From Coraliomargarita sp. CAG:312 (GTDB lineage Bacteria > Verrucomicrobiota > Verrucomicrobiia > Opitutales > Intestinicryptomonadaceae): a stretch of 15,942 nt of DNA. Made by a program: the position numbers and the translations under genes. The stretch is from positions 116,294-132,235 of the forward strand of contig FR901638.1 of the NCBI GenBank assembly GCA_000438015.1, in the 5' to 3' direction. Position 1 is the stretch's first letter, and each line of letters opens with the position of its first letter. Under the pieces are notes generated by a model. That model saw only the letters and a list, made by a program, of their open reading frames with translations, had not been told where the DNA came from and ran no database searches. This document shows, piece by piece, positions 1 to 8,200 of this stretch.

Positions 1-26
1 ATTTTTCGTAAAAAGGATTTTCTTTA

Positions 27-1688
<1,662 letters not shown>

Positions 1689-1693
1689 TGTTT

Positions 1694-1770
1694 TCCTTGA
1701 ATCGTTCCCTTTTCGGAAACGGGTTGATTGTTATTGCATTAGTCTCTCCCAAACGAATCGATGTTTCGGG
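1694..1770 (-). promoter_or_regulatory. rpsA leader: two hairpins before the Shine-Dalgarno
   Basis: Read on the minus strand, the rpsA leader has two potential stems. The distal one pairs 1763-1770 with 1748-1754: seven pairs, one bulged G, and an 8-base loop. The proximal one pairs 1715-1721 (CGTTTCC) with 1703-1709 (GGGAACG): seven pairs including one G-U, with the 5-base loop GAAAA. The proximal stem ends four bases before the AAGGA ribosome binding site at 1694-1698. In E. coli the rpsA leader folds into serial hairpins that S1 itself recognises. A comparable autoregulatory role here is inferred from position and structure only. A weak promoter candidate lies further upstream (TTGTAA, 18 bases, TTTAAA on the minus strand, about 1805-1835), but it is too degenerate to call. 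Confidence 0.4.
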
Positions 1771-2130
1771 TTCAATCTAAAATAAAGGTTTAAACGCTAT
1801 TATTTTTAAATCCCGGCGCAAGCTTTTTTTACAACATTTAAAGAATTTCCGCCAACAAACTTGGCGTTCCGCAATCCAATTTAATTTTAGCAAACGCCCC
1901 AGGTCAGCATATAGAACATAAAAGCTGAAGCAAGGAACTTATAACAAACAACTTAAAATAAAAAAACATTCCGGCTTTTCAAACATTCAATATAAATCCT
2001 CCCATCCAATGTTTCGCCGATTGCGTTAATTTTTGCAAAACGCCAAACATCCACTCCGCCCACCCCTTATGCAGCAAGCGGACTTTCCCCAAAAGACTGT
2101 TTGGATTTTGCCGTAGGCACAACTGCGGCG

Positions 2131-2165
2131 AAAACAATAAAGCGGACCAAATAGATTGAGTCCGC
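2131..2165 (-). terminator. Intrinsic terminator of the RRM gene
   Basis: On the minus strand, starting 10 bases after the RRM stop codon, GCGGAC (2160-2165) pairs with GTCCGC (2142-2147) across a 12-base loop. A T-rich tail, TTTATTGTTTT (2131-2141), follows directly. The position and composition fit rho-independent termination of the RNA-binding protein gene, which would separate it from rpsA downstream. Confidence 0.7.
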
Positions 2166-2174
2166 CAACGCGCG

Positions 2175-2675
2175 CTACCTGTCAGAGTCAAAATCCCCTT
2201 CGTAGTCCCCGCCATCTCGGTCAAAACGCCTCTCGCGGAATCCCCTTGGCTTTTGGAAGCCTTCTCCGCGCCCGCGTCTAAAATTCTTGCGCCGTTCCCG
2301 AAATCCTTCATCGCGCTCACCGCCTTCAGCATCTTCAGACTCGAAATCCTTCCGAAACCGACGACGCGCGTTTGCAAATTTTCCCGCATTGCCGTTTCTG
2401 CGAAATCCCCCGCCAAAACCGTTAAAACGCTGCACGCGCTCGCGGCTCCTATCTACTCTTAGGGGACGCCCGCCCAAATCAGCATTGTTCAAAGCGTCTA
2501 TTGCCGCATTTGCCTGAACATCATCGGGCATCGAAACGAAAGCAATTCCGCGGAATCTGCCAGTTTGTTTGTCTTTGAGCATCTTAATACCAGAGACTTC
2601 GCCGTATTTCGCGAATGCATCAAGAATCTCGCGCTCGGTAATATCGAAGGGCAAGTTGCCCACGAAGATTTCCAT
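2175..2675 (-). CDS. RRM-type RNA-binding protein with Arg/Gly-rich tail
   Basis: The 166-residue protein has one RNA recognition motif at residues 1-80: RNP2 is IFVGNL (3-8) and RNP1 is RGIAFVSM (42-49). The aromatic F4 and F46 are at the usual RNA-stacking positions. Residues 84-166 form a low-complexity tail rich in R, G, F, D and E, including repeated G-F-R and R-R-F clusters, which is probably disordered. The layout matches the small single-RRM proteins common in cyanobacteria, Verrucomicrobiota and other lineages, often linked with cold adaptation or RNA chaperoning. That role is inferred from the family and not shown here. The start is supported by AGGA six bases upstream (about 2682-2685). 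It is monocistronic, with its own terminator immediately after the stop. The targets cannot be read from sequence. Confidence 0.92.
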   Translation of the reverse strand: MEIFVGNLPFDITEREILDAFAKYGEVSGIKMLKDKQTGRFRGIAFVSMPDDVQANAAIDALNNADLGGRPLRVDRSRERVQRFNGFGGGFRRNGNAGKFANARRRFRKDFESEDAEGGERDEGFRERRKNFRRGRGEGFQKPRGFRERRFDRDGGDYEGDFDSDR

Positions 2676-3027
2676 TTATTTTCCTGTATTTTACTTAATA
2701 TTTTTAAATTTCGCAAAACCGTAAATTTCGCGAAAAAAATCCATCTTTACCGCAGTTGCAAACTCAAGTAGCCAAAAATAGACCATCAAGAATGAATTGA
2801 AAAACCAAAAACAAAGGCCTGTATTTGCAAAATTATTTTATTCGACAGGCAGGCTCGTTAAATGTTTCAACTAAAGAAAGTTTTTTGTGTTATAGCACAA
2901 TTCTCCCCTAAAAGTAATCCCACACGACAAAAAGCGCGCGAAAAAAAGGGCCGGCAGCTAATTCTACAACTGCGCCGACCCCAAAAAGAATTATAAATAA
3001 CAAAATGCAACAGCCCGAGAATCCGGA
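2676..3027. other. Intergenic region between the RRM gene and rpmB
   Basis: This 352-base non-coding stretch holds the rpmB terminator (2941-2981). It has two weaker inverted repeats: GCCTGT (2817-2822) with ACAGGC (2845-2850), loop 22, and TTGTGT (2885-2890) with GCACAA (2895-2900), loop TATA with one G-U pair. Neither is followed by a clean T-run on either strand. The RRM gene promoter should lie in the left half, but I could not pick convincing -35/-10 boxes. No coding region is supported. Confidence 0.5.
2941..2981 (-). terminator. Intrinsic terminator of rpmB
   Basis: On the minus strand GGGTCGGC (2974-2981) pairs with GCCGGCCC (2948-2955): eight pairs with one G-U. Seven T residues (2941-2947) follow directly. 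It starts 47 bases after the rpmB stop codon and is the strongest terminator of the left arm. Confidence 0.82.
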
Positions 3028-3258
3028 CTACGCCTTTTCAACCAAACCGGCTTTAAGGGCTTTTGCCGAAACCCAAACGCGCTTTACCGCCCCAGTTGCG
3101 GTGCGGACGCGGACGCGCTGAACATTTGGCTTAAAAGTGCGCTTCACCTGCTTGACGAGCTGGAGTCCGATTCCGCCGCTTTTCTTGCTCTGCCCTTTAT
3201 GAATAATAGTACGACCGCTTACCGGACGCTTGCCTGTTACTGAACATACTCTTGCCAT
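3028..3258 (-). CDS. rpmB: 50S ribosomal protein L28 (bL28)
   Basis: bL28 is a small structural protein of the large ribosomal subunit. The 76-residue sequence opens with MARVCSVTGKRP, the family's characteristic N-terminus. A G-K/R-rich central segment follows, then the C-terminal RVRTATG-x-VKRVWVS stretch seen across bL28. The length is normal for the family. Only one cysteine (C5) is present, so the zinc-ribbon pairs of some bL28 versions are absent. The start is supported by AAGGA eight bases upstream (about 3267-3271). Upstream on the same strand, 147 bases away, is a 57-codon gene for a very basic protein. A strong terminator follows rpmB. Confidence 0.96.
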   Translation of the reverse strand: MARVCSVTGKRPVSGRTIIHKGQSKKSGGIGLQLVKQVKRTFKPNVQRVRVRTATGAVKRVWVSAKALKAGLVEKA

Positions 3259-3405
3259 AATAAAATTCCTTACTCTTCAAAAAATAAAGTGGAGAACCGT
3301 AGCGGAAATTCGAAGCATTGCAAGCCTTTTTTAATTGGTAAAAAAAATTAAAAATTTTACCCCCAAAAAGACGCTACAAACCTTTTCCCCGCCCGCGGTT
3401 AATAA

Positions 3406-3579
3406 CTACTCTTCGACGGCAACTTCGCGAAGCTTTCTGGACGCCTTAACCGCACTTGCGCGAATCTTGCGCTTGCGGGCTGCCAAAAGCCTCTGCCTGC
3501 GTGGATTGGGCTTTGCGCCGGGTTTTTTCTTCAAGGGTTTGCGCTTTGCGCACGAAGACCACTGTACTAGTCCGCTCAT
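3406..3579 (-). CDS. Small, very basic protein of unknown function
   Basis: This minus-strand frame encodes 57 residues beginning MSGLVQWSSCAKRK and ending REVAVEE. Between about residues 10 and 50 it is dominated by K, R, A and P, including KPLKKKPGAKPNPRRQRLL and LAARKRKIRASAVKASRKL, so it should carry a high positive charge. I do not recognise the family. Size, charge and position upstream of rpmB suggest a ribosome-associated or RNA-binding protein, but this is inference. It does not read as bS21, bL34 or bL36. The ribosome binding site is weak (AGAAAGAAA about 6-14 bases upstream). The competing plus-strand frame over the same bases (3335-3754) starts inside the rpmB promoter region and has no protein-like pattern. 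The gap to rpmB (147 bases) contains no clear terminator, so co-transcription is possible. Confidence 0.55.
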   Translation of the reverse strand: MSGLVQWSSCAKRKPLKKKPGAKPNPRRQRLLAARKRKIRASAVKASRKLREVAVEE

Positions 3580-3674
3580 TTTTTATTTCTTTCTATTGCT
3601 TATTTGTAAATTTAAAGCGAACCAAGTTAAGACTTTTTTTCTGGCAATCCAGCTTTTTTTTTATTTTTTTTACG

Positions 3675-3689
3675 CTATTGAAACAATAG
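3675..3689. promoter_or_regulatory. Perfect inverted repeat upstream of the sigma factor gene
   Basis: CTATTG-AAA-CAATAG is a perfect 6+6 inverted repeat with a 3-base centre. It lies in the divergent gap, 45 bases upstream of the annotated sigma factor start and 95 bases upstream of the small basic gene. It sits within very T-rich DNA. It could be an operator or a short leader hairpin. It is a poor terminator because only T-rich, interrupted sequence follows. No convincing -35/-10 pair could be assigned for either direction. Confidence 0.3.
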
Positions 3690-3734
3690 AGATTTTTACG
3701 TTTTTATTAAATTTGGTAAAATCCAATATTAGAA

Positions 3735-4358
3735 ATGGGATGCAGCCAAGTTGATATGCAAATGCCAGAGAAAATAAAAGATGCTTCAAACCAGGCGCGC
3801 GCCGCACTTTCCGGCGCGTGTTCGGACGAAGACTCCGCCTTGATGCTTCAAGCCGCGGAAGGCGACGAGCATGCACTTAGAATGATTATAGAAAAATGGA
3901 AGAATCCTTTGGCAAACTATTTTTACCGTTCTACCGCAAACCGCCATTCAGCCGAGGATCTATGCCAACAAACTTTTATTAATTTATATAAAGCCAGGAA
4001 TTCATATACTCCCAAAGCAAAGTTCTCTACATATTTATTTTTTATAGCAAGGCGCGTGCTCATAAACGAGCACCGCAAGAACTTGCGCCGTCCCTCCGAC
4101 GCCACAGATCCCGCAGAAATCGACAGTCCCGTAAACGGGCGAACAGATTTGGAAATATCCGAACTGGAGGAGATATTTTACAAGACGCTGGAATCGATGC
4201 CCGAAAACCAAAGGACCGCAATTCTGCTTTTAAAACAACAAGAGCTGTCCTACGACGAAATAGCCGACATAATGAACGCCAAAGTCGCGGCGGTAAAAAC
4301 TTGGCTTCACAGGGCCCGCCAAACTCTCCGCGAAGCCTTGGAGCTGGCAAAATCGTAG
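3735..4358 (+). CDS. ECF-type RNA polymerase sigma factor
   Basis: This sigma-70 family protein of 207 residues has only regions 2 and 4, the layout of extracytoplasmic-function sigma factors that redirect RNA polymerase to a small regulon. Region 2 spans about 33-118, with the core-binding segment AEDLCQQTF (73-81) and the -10-recognition segment STYLFFIARRVLINEHRK (98-115). Region 4 spans about 145-205, with LSYDEIADIMN, then VKTWLHRARQTLRE as the recognition helix. DLCQQTF is a mild variant of the usual DLVQETF. No Shine-Dalgarno precedes the first ATG. Met8 (3756) and Met10 (3762) are equally possible starts, and the first 30 residues are not conserved-looking. The next gene, 9 bases downstream, encodes a membrane protein that fits an anti-sigma role. 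The signal and regulon are unknown. Confidence 0.93.
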   Translation: MGCSQVDMQMPEKIKDASNQARAALSGACSDEDSALMLQAAEGDEHALRMIIEKWKNPLANYFYRSTANRHSAEDLCQQTFINLYKARNSYTPKAKFSTYLFFIARRVLINEHRKNLRRPSDATDPAEIDSPVNGRTDLEISELEEIFYKTLESMPENQRTAILLLKQQELSYDEIADIMNAKVAAVKTWLHRARQTLREALELAKS

Positions 4359-4367
4359 CGCGCAGCC

Positions 4368-4820
4368 ATGGAAAATGCCAAAAAAATGAAAAATTCGACC
4401 GACAACATAATTGACGCCTTATTGAAGTCGTCCCCGATTTCAACTTCGGAAAACTTTACGGACAAGACAATTTCCGCCATCAAGGCGTTTAAAGAATCAC
4501 CGCGCCCGGGGAGCGATTCAAAAATAGACTCTTTGCTTTCGGAGCTGCCAATTGCACTAGGCGCTTCTTTTACCGATAAGACATTGTTGTCGATAAGGCG
4601 CTATAAGATCTTCCGCCACGCCGTTTCGGTCGCCGCGGGACTATCGGTGGCCGCATGCGCTATTTTTGCAATCGGCGTGGTGATAAAGAACGGGCCTTCG
4701 GCGCGGTCGGCACTCCCCGCCCTTACGGATTACGCACAAATGTCGGAAATGTCTGAAGAAATAAGCGCTCTTTCGGCTTTGATAGTCCAGGAAGAATTTC
4801 TAGACTATATGCGCCTTTAA
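4368..4820 (+). CDS. Putative membrane anti-sigma factor with a duplicated motif
   Basis: This 150-residue protein has a single hydrophobic segment at about 86-106. The N-terminal part (1-85) is probably cytoplasmic, and a short C-terminal part (107-150) would lie outside the membrane. The N-terminal part contains the same 28-residue module twice: residues 15-42 and 53-80. Both copies begin I-D-x-LL, have a central P-I, then F-T-D-K-T and I-K/R-x-F/Y-K. By eye 13 of 28 positions are identical. Short P-x-x-F-T-x-x-T/V segments are common at the start of anti-sigma-like proteins next to ECF genes in Verrucomicrobiota; two copies are unusual. I see no HxxxCxxC zinc motif. Function is inferred from the 9-base spacing to the sigma gene and from topology. 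Met7 (4386) is an alternative start. A strong terminator follows. Confidence 0.72.
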   Translation: MENAKKMKNSTDNIIDALLKSSPISTSENFTDKTISAIKAFKESPRPGSDSKIDSLLSELPIALGASFTDKTLLSIRRYKIFRHAVSVAAGLSVAACAIFAIGVVIKNGPSARSALPALTDYAQMSEMSEEISALSALIVQEEFLDYMRL

Positions 4821-4845
4821 CATTTTGAATACGCTGCATATTCCC

Positions 4846-4874
4846 AAGCGCGTCAGGATTTTGGCGCGCTTTTT
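4846..4874 (+). terminator. Intrinsic terminator of the sigma/anti-sigma operon
   Basis: AAGCGCGTCAG (4846-4856) pairs with TTGGCGCGCTT (4861-4871): eleven pairs including two G-U, around a GATT loop. The T-run 4870-4874 follows. It lies 26 bases after the stop of the membrane protein and should end the two-gene transcript, separating it from the giant gene downstream. Confidence 0.78.
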
Positions 4875-5130
4875 CATTATAATACCCCGTCCCCCCATCA
4901 ACGGCGAAAAACTTCCGGCAACCGCAATTCTAATATAATTAATAAAATTAATAAAAATCCGATATGAAACTTGAAATTGTCGAAATATTCCATAGCCCGG
5001 GCGACGGCAATTTCCAATAATTCGGGCATAAAACAACGCACAACTTCAACCCTAAACTAAACAAATCGCAAACAAACTAACGCGTATTTTTTCATATGAT
5101 CGTCCTAACGGCGGATTTTCAAAGGCAAAA

Positions 5131-5205
5131 ATGAATTATCCGCCCGCAAAGGCGCGGAAGCAAGAACGACAATCTGCCTTTTTTCAAGATTTTAACCACA
5201 ACTAA
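5131..5205 (+). CDS. Possible 24-residue leader peptide
   Basis: This short frame begins MNYPPAKARKQERQ and ends QDFNHN. AAAGG at 5121-5125 lies five bases before its ATG. Both the ribosome binding site and the ATG fall in the loop of the inverted repeat 5110-5116 / 5138-5144, and codons 3-5 form part of the downstream arm. It ends 64 bases before the giant gene. There is no homology argument, and frames of this size arise easily by chance, so this is only a candidate. Confidence 0.2.
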   Translation: MNYPPAKARKQERQSAFFQDFNHN

Positions 5206-5242
5206 ATTTTAAAAGTTCGCGTTAAATTTGCTTGCGTTGATT

Positions 5243-5272
5243 GGAGGCTGCTGTTAGCAGTTTAGTCATATG
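5243..5272 (+). promoter_or_regulatory. Shine-Dalgarno and spacer hairpin deciding the giant gene's start
   Basis: GGAGG (5243-5247) is the only strong ribosome binding site here, but it is 22 bases from the ATG at 5270. The first 13 bases of that gap form a perfect hairpin: CTGCT (5248-5252), loop GTT, AGCAG (5256-5260). That leaves nine unpaired bases before the ATG, so folding would bring the ribosome binding site to a normal distance. No in-frame start lies closer, because TAG at 5255-5257 blocks any upstream start. The next in-frame ATG (residue 31) lies inside the membrane segment. Confidence 0.5.
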
Positions 5273-8200
5273 AAACTCCCATATAAATTTAGAGACACCC
5301 CATCCCTAAAGAATGGCAAGAAAAGAAAGGCGTTTGCGCTCGTATTGGCGCTTGCGCTCATGGGCTTTATGGTTCTATTGGTCGTATCGCTTGCGACAAT
5401 GGTTCAAATGCAAATGCGCCTCAGCAGGCAATCGCTGAACGACTTTAAGGCAAAACAGGCGGCAAAATACGCCGCATACCAAGCGATGGGACAAATTCAA
5501 TCCACTCTGGGCCCGGACCAGAGAATCTCCGCCAACGCGATGATATTTGACGACGCAGTGACGGACGAAATAACGTCGCTTGAAGACAATGCCGCATACG
5601 ACTGGTGGGTGTCGCCTTTGTCGCTAACGCGCGAAGACGTGGCGCAGATCAACGATGTGGCACTCTCCCAAAACCGCTACTGGGTTGGCGTATGGGACTC
5701 TTCCATCGGCAAAGCCCCCAGCAAGCAAACGCAAAACCAGGAGCGCAACGAATATGTTCAAAATACGGTAAAACAAGCGCTCACATGGCTAGTTTCCGGC
5801 AATGGGATCAGGGGAGAATCCGACAAGGAGGGCACAAGCATAAAATATAAGCCCACCGAATCTTTGGAAGCCGGCAAATATGTTCGCGCGGTAAGCTCGG
5901 GATCTTCTACAGACCAATACGGCGCGGCCTCTCCAAGCACAGACGTTCTGGCTCCTATTGTGACTTTGGACAAAGACCCTGACCCCCTCACAGGAGAAGT
6001 CAGGAGCACGGGGAAGGAAACGCGCATAGCGTGGTGGGTTTCCGACGAAGGGCAAAAGGCCTCTCTTAATGCGGTCGCCTCCAAACAGTACTTCGACCAT
6101 GCCGAAGCCATAAAATTCCGCAAACAAAGCCTGCCGTTTTATTCCGGGATACACGGTTTGACCTTGCCGACGGGAGGAACCGGAAGCCCGGTATTCGATT
6201 TGGACTTCGACGACAGCGAAGACTCCAGCTCTATGAACCGCATTAGGAATCTGGACGATGTCAAGCAGATAGACGTAATCAGGGGTTCCAGCGTTCCGGA
6301 AAATATAATACTCTCAAAGCTTTTCTTCCACGATGTGACATTCGGGACAAAGGGGCTGCTTGTCAATGTGCGCGAGGGCGGATTAAAGAAAGACCTCTCG
6401 CTGGGATTGACAAAAAAAGACTTCTCCAATGAAAACCCGACTGAAAAAGGCAAAACCACAATGCCGGAATACTTTGAGCGCCCGTACGGCATTGGCGGCT
6501 ACGATTTCAAAACGTCCGCTTACCCGCTAATTCCAAGCGATTTTAAAGACGATAGAAAAATTCGTTCCGACAAAAGATTGGAAGGAATGGGCCATATGTT
6601 CGGGCCACAAATGTACGGGCACGAGGACCTTTCCAGCGGAATAGGCTTCCAATCGGCGTCTTCAATAGCAATTTTAAGCCAGTTGTTTGACGACAGATTT
6701 CTGTGGAAAGATACCGGCGGCCCCTTGTGGGATCAACTGCGCTCCTACTACAACATGCGCGCGGCCGACAACGAGGAAGGCATGACGCAAGTCGTGCAAA
6801 CGGACGACAGAATCGGGTTAAAACCCGTCGTAAAGCGTTTCCAAGTATTCTTTGTTCCCTGCTTTACAAGATACGATTCGGATCTCTATGGGTTGCGCTT
6901 AAACATAGTTCCGATGATGGTTCTTTGGAATCCTTACGACGTAAAGATAGGCGGCAAAGAAAAAACTTACTACGCAATCCGCGTTTATAGCTACTTTAAG
7001 AACTTTATCGGTTCGTTTAGATTTGCGATAGGCTACGAAAGCGCCGGAAGATTCCAATGTCTCCGCGACCTTTTCACAGAATTTATGCCTTGGTATGGAG
7101 ATGATCCGCTCAATCCGGGCAGTGCCATAAAGCTCCACTCGAGAGGCGATACTTCCGCCCTTAGGGCTTATGCGTTTAGATTGGCGCAATACGGGCGTTG
7201 GGATGGAACATTAGACTATGACTTTGGGAATTCTTCAATTACTGGGCGTAATTCTGAGGCAACCGCAACAATGATGTCGAGAAAAACGGCGTTCTTCGCG
7301 ACAACTGTCGATGCGGAAAACTTAGGCTCAAGTGTCGTTGATAACGCAGCATATTCCGGATATAAATTCTTTTATCCACTAGGGTATGGTTCAATAGCGC
7401 CGGCGCGTTTCAACCAGGAAGGCGGATTCATAAATCTTACGGAAGATTCAGTAGGTACGTTAAGAAGCATTGTATCGGAATCCAATCTTGTCCCGAATTT
7501 CAGAGACGCGTTTGCATATTCTGGAAATTCCAACGCGGATATGAATAGAAGTTGGACGGCGCGTGTGGCAAAAATACCGTTATATTTAAACAACCTTCTA
7601 ATTAGTGTCGCCCACGGTTCAACAATGAGCATGTCAAAATCCGGCAGCGACAGCTACCTGTTCTATCCCCAGCGCGAAATTGACTCTTTCAATCCGACAA
7701 GCTCCGCCATGACAGGTAATAATAGAGATACGATGGGCGGAAATCTCCACTTCTTGGCCGTGGATGAAACCGGATTGGAACCTGGAGAAGCAAAGCTGTT
7801 TGTAATGGAGAACATTGTAAATTACCTTGGCGATCCGACACTAAAATCAAACCAACTAGACGCGAAAGGCAACAATGGTCCCAACGGCGTTATAGAATAT
7901 AGAACGAGTTCCACATCTCCCTATGAGAATAAAGGAGCTTTAATGAAGCCCTATTCCGGAGGAATCGGCTGCCTATATCTGGACGTTCCCCACGCTGAAA
8001 CAGAGCACCAGACGAAATATGACGGCACAAGCTACAGGCCGTGGTGGGGTGTAAACCTCATCCCCGGAAAGAACCAAAGAAAATACCGCTACGCTCTATT
8101 TGACTTGGGGTTGATAAGAAATTACAGAAACGATTTGATAGACCCCCAAATGCAATATCCTCCGACGGACATAAACCAGTATATGATAGATATGGAGGAT

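Larger units (their letters stand above)
1689..2174. other. Intergenic region between rpsA and the RRM gene
   Basis: This 486-base stretch contains no convincing gene. Its left end holds the rpsA leader hairpins and its right end the terminator of the RRM gene. The middle (about 1780-2120) is A+T-rich. Reading frames that cross it from the RRM gene have no family resemblance. No tRNA or other RNA fold was recognised. Confidence 0.6.
4821..5269. other. Long intergenic region before the giant pilin-like gene
   Basis: This 449-base stretch holds the sigma-operon terminator (4846-4874) and then about 395 bases with no established gene. It contains two exact TATAAT boxes (4878-4883 and 4934-4939), neither with a good -35 partner. 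There is an 18-codon frame at 4964-5020 and a 24-codon frame at 5131-5205 with a plausible ribosome binding site. An inverted repeat GGCGGAT (5110-5116) / ATCCGCC (5138-5144) has a 21-base loop. At the right end is the translation-start hairpin of the giant gene. The promoter of the giant gene must lie here or read through from upstream. Confidence 0.5.

Noticed and set aside
1765..1778. A GGTTCAATC stretch resembling a tRNA T-loop.
   Set aside because: The flanking bases do not form a T-stem, and no acceptor, D or anticodon arm can be folded around it.
1979..2416. A 145-residue minus-strand frame overlapping the end of the RRM gene.
   Set aside because: It is a shifted frame of the RRM C-terminal tail that runs through the terminator, and it has no ribosome binding site or recognisable pattern.
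3337..3361. An A+T-rich inverted repeat GGTAAAA / TTTTACC between the small basic gene and rpmB.
   Set aside because: The pairing is weak and A+T-rich, and on the minus strand no T-run follows it, so a terminator call is not supported.
3335..3754. A 139-residue plus-strand frame across the rpmB upstream region and the divergent gap.
   Set aside because: It overlaps the sigma gene start and is antisense to the basic small gene. Its C-terminal half is simply the translation of poly-T-rich DNA (F/L/I runs).
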